Source of the DNA: CBDCUW01 sp963734865
Lineage (GTDB): Bacteria > Planctomycetota > Planctomycetia > Pirellulales > Pirellulaceae
Assembly: GCA_963734865.1 (NCBI GenBank)
Contig: CAVTIV010000020.1
Span: 186,001-250,000 of the forward strand
Length of the DNA stretch: 64,000 nt
Reading direction: 5' to 3'
This document shows, in pieces, positions 1 through 8,690 of this stretch. Below the pieces are notes generated by a model that made no database searches, was not told the origin of the DNA, and saw only the letters and a list, made by a program, of their open reading frames with translations. The translations under genes and the position numbers were made by a program. The first letter of the stretch is position 1; every line of letters starts with the position of its first letter.

Positions 1-776
1 TGGAGTAACGGCGAGGCGTTCGCGACGGGTGTGGAGGGACAGCAGGGTGGCCGCAGCGCGCAACGGTGATCAACTCGGCCTACCAACAATTTCATTTTTG
101 GGATGGTCGCGCCGGTAGTCTCGAGGAACAGGCATTAGGACCGATTCAGAATCCAATTGAAATGAATATGAAGCTCGATGACGTCGTGAAGAAGCTGCAA
201 GCGATCGCTGGTTATCGGAAACAGTTTCAAGATATCTTTGGAACCGACGTCACCGCGGAGGGAATCGGCAAAGCGATTGCCGCGTACGAACGGACAGCGT
301 TATCGGGTGATGCACCCTACGATCGCTTCAAAGCAGGTGACGCATCGGCACTTTCCGAAGCGGCCCAGCGGGGACTGAAGTTATTCTTTGGCAAGGCGAA
401 TTGCAGTGCCTGTCATACGGGGCCGAATTTTACTGACAATGGGTTTCATAACATCGGTGTCAGCTGGAATGCGAAAGACCGTGATGAAGGCCGATTCGCG
501 ATCAGCGGTTTGGAGGGTGACAAGGGCTCGTTCAAGACTCCTACGCTGCGCGAAATCGCTCGGACGGCACCCTACATGCACGATGGAAGCATGGCGACTC
601 TCGAGGATGTCGTCGACCACTATGCCAGGGGCGGCACAAAAAACCCCTATCTCGATGAAGAGATCTTCCGGATCAAACTTGAAGAGGGAGATAAGGCGGA
701 CCTGGTTGCATTCATGACCGAAGGACTTAGCAGCACAAGCTATCCCGAACACCAGCCACCAAAATTACCTCAGTAA
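1..776 (+). CDS. Di-heme cytochrome c peroxidase / MauG family, C-terminal part, 5' truncated, one frameshift
   Basis: Periplasmic electron-transfer enzyme; family members reduce H2O2 or oxidise protein or small substrates using two c-type hemes. The window edge cuts off the first heme domain. Bases 1-60 read in frame 1 as WSNGEAFATGVEGQQGGRSA, the family's conserved stretch before the TVxNxA..FWDGRA motif. That motif continues from base 63 in another frame, so one base (probably a C in GCGC-AACG) is missing near 61. The C-terminal heme motif CSACH follows, then the FKTPTLREIARTAPYMHDGS block and the DHYARGG block typical of the family. The following propeller gene is on the same strand but 200 bp away. 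Confidence 0.88.
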
Positions 777-980
777 AGATGGCTTCCACTACCGCGTTGG
801 ATCCAATTCGCTCGGGAATCTCCTGTCGGCGGTGTTCTTGTCGCGGCAGCCCAAATAGAATGCCACGATTGCGGCCCCGTCCCAGGAGCCATCCGAAAGC
901 AACGGACAAGCCAGCTTCAGCCGAAGCACTCGCCAAACGATCACACCCGACGTATCACTTTTAACCACGGATTTCACCTC

Positions 981-2027
981 ATGCGTAACCTACTGATGTT
1001 GAGTTTCGCGGTCGCATTGACGACCGCGACCGTTCAGGCCCAAGACGAAAAGAAACCGACCCCCGGTCCGCGGACTGTCGGCTCGTTGCTGGATAACCCC
1101 ACTGGCGTCGCGATCCATCCCGAATCTGGCGACATCATTGTTGCCGAACGACGTGGCATCGTGCGGTTCCTCGCCAAAAAGCCTGAACAAGGAAAACGGC
1201 GAAACATGGAAGTCAACAAGTTCCCCGTGGATAAGTATGGCAAGGGCCCGATCTACGATATCGGACCACTCGGCGTCGCCTTCATTGATGACGAACACCT
1301 GGTCGTCGGTGACGGTAGCCAAGCCGATACCGACGAAGTCATTCGTGTCTACGAAATCCATTCCAAGCCCGCGACGAAACCGGTTAGCGCCGACGATACA
1401 GAAGTGACGCTCGGTCCTCTTGCCAGCAGCGACGAACTCAAGCCCGAAGGAAACTATTATGGCGTTGCCGTTACCGGCGGATATGTGTTTGCGACCGCCA
1501 ATGGCGATGACACCAAAGGATGGATTGTCCGCGCGAAGCTTGATGACAACGGACACCCGGCGAATCTGGAGCGATTCATCGCCACCAAAGAGGCGGTCGA
1601 AGTCGACGCACCCGTTGCCATCACCGTGAATGCCTCGGGGGACCTGGTGGTCGGACAGATGGGCGAGATCACCGTTCCTGGCGATTCACTGCTGTCGGTC
1701 TATGACAGCAAGAGCGGCAAACTGAAGTCGAATCACGAGACGGGGCTCAGCGATATCACGGGCCTCGGCTACAGCCCGGCAACCGGAAAGTTGTATGCCA
1801 CGGACTTTTCTTGGCACGACACAACCAAGGGCGGCTTGTTTGAGCTGACCGTGAAAGGCGACCAATGCGAAGCAAAGAAGATCGTTGATCTGGACAAGCC
1901 GACCTCGCTCGTCTTTGACTCGAAAGGGAACATGTACGTCACCGTGATTGGCACCAAAGAGGAAGGCTCCGACAAACCTGCCGGCAAAGTCCTTCGTCTG
2001 TCAAAGATGTTCCTCGGATCCAAGTGA
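981..2027 (+). CDS. Secreted beta-propeller protein (NHL/SMP-30-like), function unknown
   Basis: 348 residues starting at ATG 981. The N-terminus (MRNLLMLSFAVALTTATVQA) is a clear Sec signal peptide, so the product is exported. The remainder has repeated short blocks of the type NPTGVAIHPESGDIIVAERRG, DLVVGQ, TGLGYSPATGKLYATDFSW and SLVFDSKGNMYVTVIG, which are blades of an NHL/SMP-30/strictosidine-synthase-like propeller. No catalytic signature is obvious. Its place downstream of a cytochrome c peroxidase hints at a periplasmic oxidative or scaffold role, but that is inference. No RBS stronger than background is seen. Confidence 0.75.
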   Translation: MRNLLMLSFAVALTTATVQAQDEKKPTPGPRTVGSLLDNPTGVAIHPESGDIIVAERRGIVRFLAKKPEQGKRRNMEVNKFPVDKYGKGPIYDIGPLGVAFIDDEHLVVGDGSQADTDEVIRVYEIHSKPATKPVSADDTEVTLGPLASSDELKPEGNYYGVAVTGGYVFATANGDDTKGWIVRAKLDDNGHPANLERFIATKEAVEVDAPVAITVNASGDLVVGQMGEITVPGDSLLSVYDSKSGKLKSNHETGLSDITGLGYSPATGKLYATDFSWHDTTKGGLFELTVKGDQCEAKKIVDLDKPTSLVFDSKGNMYVTVIGTKEEGSDKPAGKVLRLSKMFLGSK

Positions 2028-2035
2028 GACCGAAA

Positions 2036-2061
2036 GGATTCTCATTGAGGATTCTCATTGA
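2036..2061. repeat. 13-bp perfect tandem duplication (x2)
   Basis: The unit ggattctcattga occurs at 2036-2048 and again directly at 2049-2061, just after the stop of the propeller gene. It is one of several short tandem duplications in intergenic DNA in this window. Confidence 0.85.
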
Positions 2062-2092
2062 GCGGGCCGCAGCAAGCTCGGCTCGGTCGAAG

Positions 2093-2216
2093 GTAGGTGG
2101 GTCAAGCGGCTCTCGGGCCGCCCAACCCACCGTTTCTTCGCAAGTTTTGTTGTCGGTGGGTCTGCGTCGCGGACGCTCCTTCTCTTGACCCGCCTATTGT
2201 CTTGACCCGCCCTACC
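2093..2216. repeat. Imperfect inverted repeat flanking GC-rich intergenic DNA
   Basis: The left arm gtaggtgggtcaag (2093-2106) is nearly the reverse complement of the right arm cttgacccgccctac (about 2202-2216). A further gtgggt / acccac pair lies inside. The two arms sit in the gap between a plus-strand and a minus-strand gene that converge here. It could be a dispersed intergenic repeat or act as a bidirectional terminator; copies elsewhere cannot be tested from this window. Confidence 0.4.
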
Positions 2217-2280
2217 CAGCTCGTTCGATCAACTCGGCTAACGATCAATCGGGTCTGTGATCGGTTACCGCGAGCCCGCA

Positions 2281-3078
2281 TCACGGTTCCAGGACCATCA
2301 ATTCCACCTTGCGAAACTGAACCGGATGGCTTTCGGATTGCAGTGAGATGCTCCCTTTACTGAGCATCACCGTGCCCTGTTTTTCGGCCAGCTGTTTGGC
2401 GTGTTCATCCCGCTCATCCAGTTGCGGCTTGGTGTACTCGAGGACCGTTTCCCCATCGATGATGTGTTTGATCCGATCGTTCCCGCGCACTTCGACCTCG
2501 ACGGTGACCCACTGGTCGCCATGATAGGTTTTCGATGTCGAACTGGTGCAATGGGGCGTGAATAGCTTACCGTCTTTGACCACGTTCGTTCCCGGAGTGC
2601 AAAGATTCGCGTTGGTTCGTTTCTTCTTGCCATCGCCACCGAGCAATTGCACTTCGATCGAGGCAGGAAAGTCTTGATCCTTGGCCATCGTGTCGGGTCG
2701 CTCGCCATGGATCATCACACCGCTGTTCCGCAGCGCCCATCCCGGCCCGCCCTTGCATTGCTCACCGACGAATCGATACTCGACGCGAAAACGGTAGTTC
2801 GAAAAGTCGTCTTTGTAGAACAAGTGGCCAAAGGTTTCGTTGAACTCATCGTAGCCGTCGTAGCTGACCGTCAGCAGTCCATTCTCCACGCGAAATGTGT
2901 TGAGGAAGTTGTCGCCAGCATCGTGATAGCGAATCTTGGGAATCCAGCCATCGAGGTTCTTGCCGTTGAACAACTGGATCCATTGACCCGGAGTTGCATC
3001 GTCGGCATCGCAGAACGAGGGCAGCGTTGCGGCGAGAAAAAAGAGAGAGACGAGCAGGGAGGTTTGCGGGCGATTCAT
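2281..3078 (-). CDS. Secreted DUF1080 (3-keto-disaccharide hydrolase-like) protein
   Basis: 265 residues from the ATG at 3078. I chose this start, not the longer frame, because it gives a signal peptide (MNRPQTSLLVSLFFLAATLPSFCDA) followed at once by the mature domain. The hallmark of the family, WIQLFNGKNLDGW, lies at residues 27-39. It continues with the concanavalin-like sandwich pattern (FRVENGLLTVSYDGYDEF, FRVEYRF, GVMIHGE, IEVQLLGG, WVTVEVEVRG, VLEYTKPQ). DUF1080 proteins are heavily expanded in planctomycetes and some hydrolyse 3-keto-sugars or glycosides; the substrate here is unknown. It converges with the upstream propeller gene. Confidence 0.88.
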   Translation of the reverse strand: MNRPQTSLLVSLFFLAATLPSFCDADDATPGQWIQLFNGKNLDGWIPKIRYHDAGDNFLNTFRVENGLLTVSYDGYDEFNETFGHLFYKDDFSNYRFRVEYRFVGEQCKGGPGWALRNSGVMIHGERPDTMAKDQDFPASIEVQLLGGDGKKKRTNANLCTPGTNVVKDGKLFTPHCTSSTSKTYHGDQWVTVEVEVRGNDRIKHIIDGETVLEYTKPQLDERDEHAKQLAEKQGTVMLSKGSISLQSESHPVQFRKVELMVLEP

Positions 3079-3735
3079 ATCAGATGTCAATTGATCGGGG
3101 AAAGGAACGAAACCAAGACACAAATTGTACACGGTAAATGACCGATTTGCGTCCGGCGCGTGTTCGCGGTTGTTCTCGGAATGAGCGTCGAGTGGCGTGC
3201 CGCTAGCGTCGAGAAAGCTTTCGTCACTGTTCGACTTGAGACCACTTTCCGGACGCGAGTCTGGATCTTGGACGCGGGGCAACACGTGTCAATCGTTAGC
3301 ATCCGCAGCGAGCTGTTGCGATGCATCATGTCCTCTGGCAAGCACCTGGCTACTCATTCGCCAATGGTCCATGTGCAGGAGGGATCTTTGTTCCCTAAGG
3401 CCATACTCGCGATTGCATGTCCGGCTTGCACGCGTAGTCGTTCTCACAGCGATGGTGCCCACGCGTGTGCGCTTCATCCGGCCCATCAAAAGGTTCAGGT
3501 GACAGATCAGTCAGCAACGTGCCCCTGAAACGTGCCCCTGAAACGAGCCCCTGAAACGAGCCCCTGAAACGAGCCCTTGAGACGCAGGATTTTGAGCGGC
3601 ATTCCCTTCAATGGCGAGAGGTCAGACACGGGGGAGGAGTCGCAATTGAGAAGCATGGGTTTCGTTCCCTTCAAAGACTGGGTCCTGAATGGAACACCTT
3701 GGGGGGTGACGCTCCCGAGTGCGAAAATGAACGAC
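3079..3735. other. Intergenic region, no gene recognised
   Basis: This 657-bp gap between two minus-strand genes has only short frames without family features. The single notable structure is a run of five 13-bp repeats at 3518-3582, listed separately. Confidence 0.6.
3518..3582. repeat. Five tandem 13-bp repeats (cgtgcccctgaaa / cgagcccctgaaa)
   Basis: Units at 3518, 3531, 3544, 3557 and 3570. The first two read cgtgcccctgaaa, the next two cgagcccctgaaa, and the last is degenerate (cgagcccttgaga). The ordered change (T to A after unit 2, decay at the last) suggests stepwise slippage duplication. There are no spacers, so it is not a CRISPR array. Confidence 0.9.
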
Positions 3736-5232
3736 TCATGGTGCGTCCGGCAGATCGGTGGCTCTGCGATACCCGAAGCACTGCGTCACTGACCTGCTCT
3801 GGAAATGCTCGTCCAGAATCTCGAGGTCGTCCGTCGAAACAATCGCCGGATGGGATACGCCGCAGGCACGGCTTAACTGAAGCAGTTCCTTGCGCAGGCT
3901 CACGACATAGTTCGCGAAGCGATTCGCCTTATGGCTAGGGTCGAGTCCAGCGGCCAGCCAGCGGTTTTGCGTCGCAATCCCGGTTGGACAGTGGCCTGTG
4001 TGGCATCGTTGCGCCTGGATACAGCCAATGGCAAGCATTGCTTCGCGGCCGACGTTGATCATGTCGCAGCCCAAGCCGAAGGCCAACAAAGCAGCGTCCG
4101 GAAAGCCAAGTTTTCCGGATCCGATGAAGACAATCTTGTTATGCAAATCGGCATCCATGAATGTTCGGTAGACGCCGCCGATCGCCAGTTTGAACGGCAT
4201 CGCCACATGATCGGAAAAAACGAGCGGTGCTGCTCCCGTTCCGCCCTCACCACCGTCAATCGTGATGAAATCGACGCTCCGACCCGATCGGTCGATTTGA
4301 TCGACCAAATCCCGCCAGAAGTTCGTTTGTCCTACCGCTGACTTGATGCCCACCGGCAATCCACTTGCATCGGCGAGTCGCTCGACAAAATCGAGCATCG
4401 AGTCGACATCACGAAACTCAGAGTGCGACGCGGGGCTGATGCAATCTTGACCCATTGGAACGCCACGAATCTCCGCTATCTCTGCCGTGACTTTGGCTGC
4501 CGGGAGCAGACCACCGCGCCCCGGTTTCGCTCCTTGACTCAGTTTGATCTCGATGGCTCGAATTGGGTTGGCAGCAACAACGTCAAGAAATCGACTCAGC
4601 TCGAATCGTCCGTTGGCATTGCGACAGCCGAAGTAGCCCGTGCCGATCTGCCAGATCAACTCGCCACCGTGTTGGTGATAGATGGAGACGCCGCCCTCGC
4701 CGGTGTTGTGCAAACATCCGGCCAAGCTTGCCCCCCGGTTGAACGCTTCGATGGCCGGCGCGCTCAACGATCCGTAGCTCATGGCTGAGATGTTCACGAC
4801 CGAGTTGGGGCGGAATGATTGCCGTCGCTGTCGATATTCACCAATGACCTTGCGGCAGGGGATTCGAAACTGAGGATCAAAGTCATCATCGTCGGGAACA
4901 GGATCATGCAACGGAAAAGCAGAGTGCCGAATGATCAAGTAGTTTGACGAGTTCTCCAAGTCGTTGTCCGTTCCGAAACCGAAATAATTGTTCTCCTTTT
5001 TCGATGAAGCATAAACCCACCGCCGCGCGTCACGGTTGAATGGACGTTCCTCATCATTGCTCGTCACAATGTACTGGCGAAGCTCTGGACCGATACCTTC
5101 CAGCCAATAACGAAAATGACCAATGATCGGAAAATTATGGAGAATGGCGTGCTTCTTCTGAAGGAGATCGTATGCGACCCAAACCGCGAGAACCGCGGAT
5201 ACGATGATTGCTATCGTTGCGAAGTCATGCAT
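3736..5232 (-). CDS. FMN-binding glutamate synthase-like protein (stand-alone GOGAT central/FMN domain)
   Basis: 498 residues from the ATG at 5232; the upstream extension lacks conserved sequence. An N-terminal membrane helix (residues ~5-22, ATIAIIVSAVLAVWVAYDLL) is followed by the glutamate-synthase FMN barrel: NISAMSYGSLS, HNTGEGGVS, IEIKLSQGAKPGRGG, the flavin/glutamate block TIDGGEGGTGAAP, and the 3Fe-4S cysteines in CIQAQRCHTGHCPTG. There is no glutamine amidotransferase domain and no small subunit nearby. It therefore belongs to the membrane-anchored GltB2-like family of uncertain substrate, not to classical GltB. It is an isolated single gene. Confidence 0.9.
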   Translation of the reverse strand: MHDFATIAIIVSAVLAVWVAYDLLQKKHAILHNFPIIGHFRYWLEGIGPELRQYIVTSNDEERPFNRDARRWVYASSKKENNYFGFGTDNDLENSSNYLIIRHSAFPLHDPVPDDDDFDPQFRIPCRKVIGEYRQRRQSFRPNSVVNISAMSYGSLSAPAIEAFNRGASLAGCLHNTGEGGVSIYHQHGGELIWQIGTGYFGCRNANGRFELSRFLDVVAANPIRAIEIKLSQGAKPGRGGLLPAAKVTAEIAEIRGVPMGQDCISPASHSEFRDVDSMLDFVERLADASGLPVGIKSAVGQTNFWRDLVDQIDRSGRSVDFITIDGGEGGTGAAPLVFSDHVAMPFKLAIGGVYRTFMDADLHNKIVFIGSGKLGFPDAALLAFGLGCDMINVGREAMLAIGCIQAQRCHTGHCPTGIATQNRWLAAGLDPSHKANRFANYVVSLRKELLQLSRACGVSHPAIVSTDDLEILDEHFQSRSVTQCFGYRRATDLPDAP

Positions 5233-5546
5233 GCATCTGACTCTCGTAATCGAAAAAACGAATCGACGGTTGGGGGCGAAGGATTCCTGCTCGGAAGCAT
5301 GAATCAGTGGAAAAACCAACCGACGTGAAGGCGAATCCGAAGTGCGATCGGTATGATCATAGGATTTTCGGTCGGCATCACGCCAGTAGCCGGGGTATCG
5401 GCGCGACGATCTCGGCCGCCGACTTCACACGGTCCTCACTGGCATGGTGCTGCTGGCGAGAATCCGATCCCGGAAACAACGAAAAGGAGAACTGATTGCC
5501 ACCGCAGCGATCAGGAAGTAGGGATTCGGCGGCTTGTTGCGAACCA
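5233..5546. other. Intergenic gap, nothing recognised
   Basis: About 314 bp between the glutamate-synthase-like gene and the P-loop kinase, both on the minus strand. I see no coding signal, hairpin or repeat that stands out. Confidence 0.5.
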
Positions 5547-6140
5547 TCAAGGGTTGTCCATTCCTCTTTCCACGGCCTGTTGAATTTGCCGCAGAAACTC
5601 TTGGATCTCGGTCTTTCCTTCGAGCTGGATCGTTGTCTTGTCTGGGCCGTATCGCCGGATACAGTCGAAGACCAACGGTCGGGTCACGGTCGGGTACCGC
5701 CATATATAGCGTAGAAACGCGCGATCGAGTTTTTGCCCACCTGGTGCATCGGGCCGACGCTGATCATCCACGGTTGCCTTCCGTTTCAACGCCCTCCAGA
5801 GGCAGATCCATCGCGAACTTTCGATCACGATGACACTATCGGCGGCAGGGATCCGCAGGTCCAAACTGCTCTCGTAGGTGCCGTCCATGATCCATGACTC
5901 CGTCTCGACCAGGGAAGCGACGATCGCCCGCCATTGAGGCTGTGGAGTGGCGATCCAACCCGGCTTCCAGAAATGGGCATCGAGGTGGATCGTTTTCAAG
6001 TTTAAGATGCGACTAAGATTGATGGAGAACGTCGTCTTTCCCGATCCGCTCGAGCCAAGGACGAGTATTCGCCTCGATGACGCCAGAGGGACAATTGGAT
6101 CTTGACAGTCCATCGTGATCGGGCTCAGCCGTCCTTCCAT
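5547..6140 (-). CDS. P-loop kinase of the adenylate-kinase / topology-modulation (FlaR-like) type
   Basis: 197 residues if translation begins at the ATG at 6140; an ATG at 6113 and a TTG at 6155 are alternatives. Walker A is GSSGSGKTT, close to the N-terminus. The DAHFWKPGW block and WIMDGTYESSLDLRIPAAD are the signature of small AAA/adenylate-kinase-like proteins annotated as DNA topology modulation or shikimate-kinase-like. The lid region is Arg-rich (RRPDAPGG). Biological role is unknown. It is divergent to the ATP-grasp gene, with very little sequence between them for two promoters. Confidence 0.8.
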   Translation of the reverse strand: MEGRLSPITMDCQDPIVPLASSRRILVLGSSGSGKTTFSINLSRILNLKTIHLDAHFWKPGWIATPQPQWRAIVASLVETESWIMDGTYESSLDLRIPAADSVIVIESSRWICLWRALKRKATVDDQRRPDAPGGQKLDRAFLRYIWRYPTVTRPLVFDCIRRYGPDKTTIQLEGKTEIQEFLRQIQQAVERGMDNP

Positions 6141-6167
6141 CGAAAACAATACCAAAGCAAATCGTAG

Positions 6168-7442
6168 TTGATCACAGCGGAAGAGGCCATCTCATCGTAT
6201 CCAGCAATTGTATCATCATTGTCGATCCATACTCGTCCGGCGCGATGTTGGCCGAAACGCTGTGCGCAGCGCGGCGCCAAATGTATCGCAGTTCTGAGTT
6301 CACCGAGCGTTCCTCAGACGATGCGCTCCCGCTTCGAGCCGGGGACATTTGCGGAGGTCATTGAGCACCATTTCGAGTTGGACAAAACGCTCGACAGCTT
6401 GCGAGTCCACCAACCGACGCACGTAATCGCAGGATTTGAATCGGGCGTCGAGCTTGCCGATCATCTTGGCGAACTGCTATCGCTGAGGGTAAACGGCCGG
6501 CGACTGAGAGAGGCCAGACGAGACAAGTTCCTCATGAACGAAGCAGTTCGGGCCTCTGGACTGCGTACAGCGGCGCAGTTTCGATCGAATAAAACGGAGC
6601 AGATACTCGACTGGATTCGAGACACGTTGGATTGGCCCGTGATCTTAAAGCCTGCCAAGAGTGTCGCGTCGGACCACGTGTTTTGCTGCAGGAGCGTTGC
6701 TGAAGTGCGTCGTTCGGCGGAGGCAATCTTGTCGGATACCAATGTGCTGGGCGCGCGAAATCAGTCCGTGGTCGTCCAGGAATTCCTTGACGGCAGCGAG
6801 TATGCTGTGGATATCGTCAGCTTTGAAGGGCAGAAGAAAACGACTGCGATTTGGCAGTACCACCGACCCGCCGGCGCGGATAAAGACGTAGGTTACGACG
6901 CGATGACACTATTGCCGTACTTTGGCGAGCGTCAGCGGGCATTGCAGTCGTATGCTTTTGAGGTGCTTGATGCGCTTGCCATTCGGTTTGGTCCGGCTCA
7001 TTGTGAGCTCATGTTGGTCGGTGGTGAGCCCGTCCTGATCGAAGTCGGCGCCCGAATGTCTGCCGGTAACAACGCCATCCTAAGCCGCATCTGCGGGGGA
7101 ATTTGCCAGCTCGATGAAACTGTCGAAACGATCCTTGCTCCCGACCGTTTCTTATCGACATTGACCGAGAAACCATGCCTGCACCGTCGCGCGGTGAACG
7201 TTTTTCTCGCTCCGCGCAATCGAGGTCGGCTGGCCCGGCTTCACGGACTGGAAAAGATCCGTCGGCTGTCAACGCTGCATTCCATGTCGGTGGCAGTCAA
7301 ACCGGGTGACCAACTGAGTCGCGTTTCTGGGATGGTGACGTTAATCGATGAAGACATCGAAGCGATTGAACGTGATATTGTCGTGATTCGCGCTCTGGAA
7401 GACGAAGGAATATTCGAAGTGGAGCAAGAGCCCTCGGCGTAA
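6168..7442 (+). CDS. ATP-grasp ligase, probable amino-acid or peptide ligase, frameshift near the N-terminus
   Basis: Carboxylate-amine/thiol ligase of the DUF201/BacD-like ATP-grasp class. Landmarks are VILKPAKS (ATP lysine), VVQEFLDGSEYAVDIVSFEG, and the metal/ATP block AHCELMLVGGEPVLIEVGARMSAGNN. Bases 6212-6262 read in a second frame as IIIVDPYSSGAMLAETLC, the expected first beta-strand and phosphate loop of this family. That joins with QRGAKCIAVLSS in the main frame, so an indel lies near 6262-6266. No good ATG exists upstream in either frame (a TTG at 6168 is the only one in the main frame), so the true start is unresolved. The 27-bp gap to the PLP decarboxylase implies one operon. Confidence 0.8.
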   Translation: MITAEEAISSYPAIVSSLSIHTRPARCWPKRCAQRGAKCIAVLSSPSVPQTMRSRFEPGTFAEVIEHHFELDKTLDSLRVHQPTHVIAGFESGVELADHLGELLSLRVNGRRLREARRDKFLMNEAVRASGLRTAAQFRSNKTEQILDWIRDTLDWPVILKPAKSVASDHVFCCRSVAEVRRSAEAILSDTNVLGARNQSVVVQEFLDGSEYAVDIVSFEGQKKTTAIWQYHRPAGADKDVGYDAMTLLPYFGERQRALQSYAFEVLDALAIRFGPAHCELMLVGGEPVLIEVGARMSAGNNAILSRICGGICQLDETVETILAPDRFLSTLTEKPCLHRRAVNVFLAPRNRGRLARLHGLEKIRRLSTLHSMSVAVKPGDQLSRVSGMVTLIDEDIEAIERDIVVIRALEDEGIFEVEQEPSA

Positions 7443-7469
7443 ACACTGTGCACCGGTTGCCATGAACTC

Positions 7470-8684
7470 ATGAACCTGATCAACAAATCACTGCACCCGA
7501 ACTGGGAGCATTTTCCGAACATCGAGCAGAAGCGGTCGATACTATTGGCAACGCTCGCGCGGACCGGAACGCCAATCTTTCTTTGCGAACGTGACAACTT
7601 AGTCGACCGGTATCAGGCATTGACCGGGAGTCTAGCGGCACATTGGGGCCCGCATGTCGTGGGCTATTCTTTCAAAACCAATTACCTGGTTGCTAAGAGC
7701 GGAATCTTTCGAGAATGCGGTGCGTGGGCGGAAGTCGTCTCCGGCCGCGAGTACCGGCTTGCCCGTGAATTAGGGTTTACCGGAAGATCGATCATCTTCA
7801 ACGGCCCGCACAAAACCGATGATGACCTGCGAACCGCAATCGGCGAGGGAGCGCTGATCAATGTCAACGATCACAGCGAGCTCGACCGGCTGATCCGCAT
7901 GACGGCCACCACAAGATCGCCGATCGACATCGGTCTGCGAATCAGCAGTACGCTGCCGAAACTGGGACATAGTCGCTTCGGGTTTTCTTTGGAAAATGGG
8001 GAAGCCATTGCCGCGGTTGAAAGAGTCCGTTGTTCAGCCGGACTGACTGTCGCGGCCCTGCACACGCATTTGTACGGCGACACGGACGAGCCGAGCCTCT
8101 ATGGACTGGCGGCCGGCCGACTGGGTGAGTTTGCGAAAGAACACATTGCCGATTATCAAGATACGTTAAGGTTCATTGACATGGGCGGCGGTTTCCCTGC
8201 GCATGGTCCGCGGCCAAAGAGTCGTCAAACCTGGAATCCGCAGCCCATCGACAGCTACGTCCGTACCATCGCGGACGCTTTGCGTCCATTCTTCCAACTA
8301 GCGAATCGACAGCCGACATTGATCGTTGAACCGGGCCGGTATCTGACCTGTGACGGTATCGTTCTGGTGACGCGAATCTTGAATGTGAAGGACAGGGACG
8401 GCAAACAAATCATTCACTGCGACGGCAGCATTTCCATGGTTCCGCTCACCCACTATTGTCCCCAGATCATTGGCGTCTACAGCGATCAGTTGAAGGCACG
8501 CGGAGGTGAACAACAATCGACGATCATCCATGGTTCCACTTGCCGCGAAAATGACGTCCTGTACGAAGGCACGTTTCCGGCGACCGAGCCGGGCGACTTT
8601 TTGGTGCACTTCGCCGCAGGTGCGTACAACTCGAGTCTTAGCCCCGACTTTATCTTTGCCTCTCCGTCGCTGGAACTGTTTTGA
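7470..8684 (+). CDS. Fold-type III PLP-dependent decarboxylase (DAP/ornithine decarboxylase family)
   Basis: 404 residues from ATG 7470. The family motifs are all present in order: GYSFKTN with the PLP Schiff-base lysine (residue ~69), EVVSGREYRLA, HTHLYG, the phosphate-binding FIDMGGGFP, EPGRYL, the active-site cysteine block GSTCRENDVL, and GAYNSSLSPDF near the end. It decarboxylates an amino acid at a D- or L-alpha carbon; the substrate is not readable by eye. Because an ATP-grasp ligase is immediately upstream, the pair resembles ligase/decarboxylase couples in secondary metabolism. The surroundings lack lysA neighbours such as dapF, so a house-keeping lysine role is less likely. Confidence 0.87.
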   Translation: MNLINKSLHPNWEHFPNIEQKRSILLATLARTGTPIFLCERDNLVDRYQALTGSLAAHWGPHVVGYSFKTNYLVAKSGIFRECGAWAEVVSGREYRLARELGFTGRSIIFNGPHKTDDDLRTAIGEGALINVNDHSELDRLIRMTATTRSPIDIGLRISSTLPKLGHSRFGFSLENGEAIAAVERVRCSAGLTVAALHTHLYGDTDEPSLYGLAAGRLGEFAKEHIADYQDTLRFIDMGGGFPAHGPRPKSRQTWNPQPIDSYVRTIADALRPFFQLANRQPTLIVEPGRYLTCDGIVLVTRILNVKDRDGKQIIHCDGSISMVPLTHYCPQIIGVYSDQLKARGGEQQSTIIHGSTCRENDVLYEGTFPATEPGDFLVHFAAGAYNSSLSPDFIFASPSLELF

Positions 8685-8690
8685 GGCGAT

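Noticed and set aside
3518..3582. CRISPR-like array
   Set aside because: Repeats are contiguous with no spacers and only 13 bp, and there are no cas genes.
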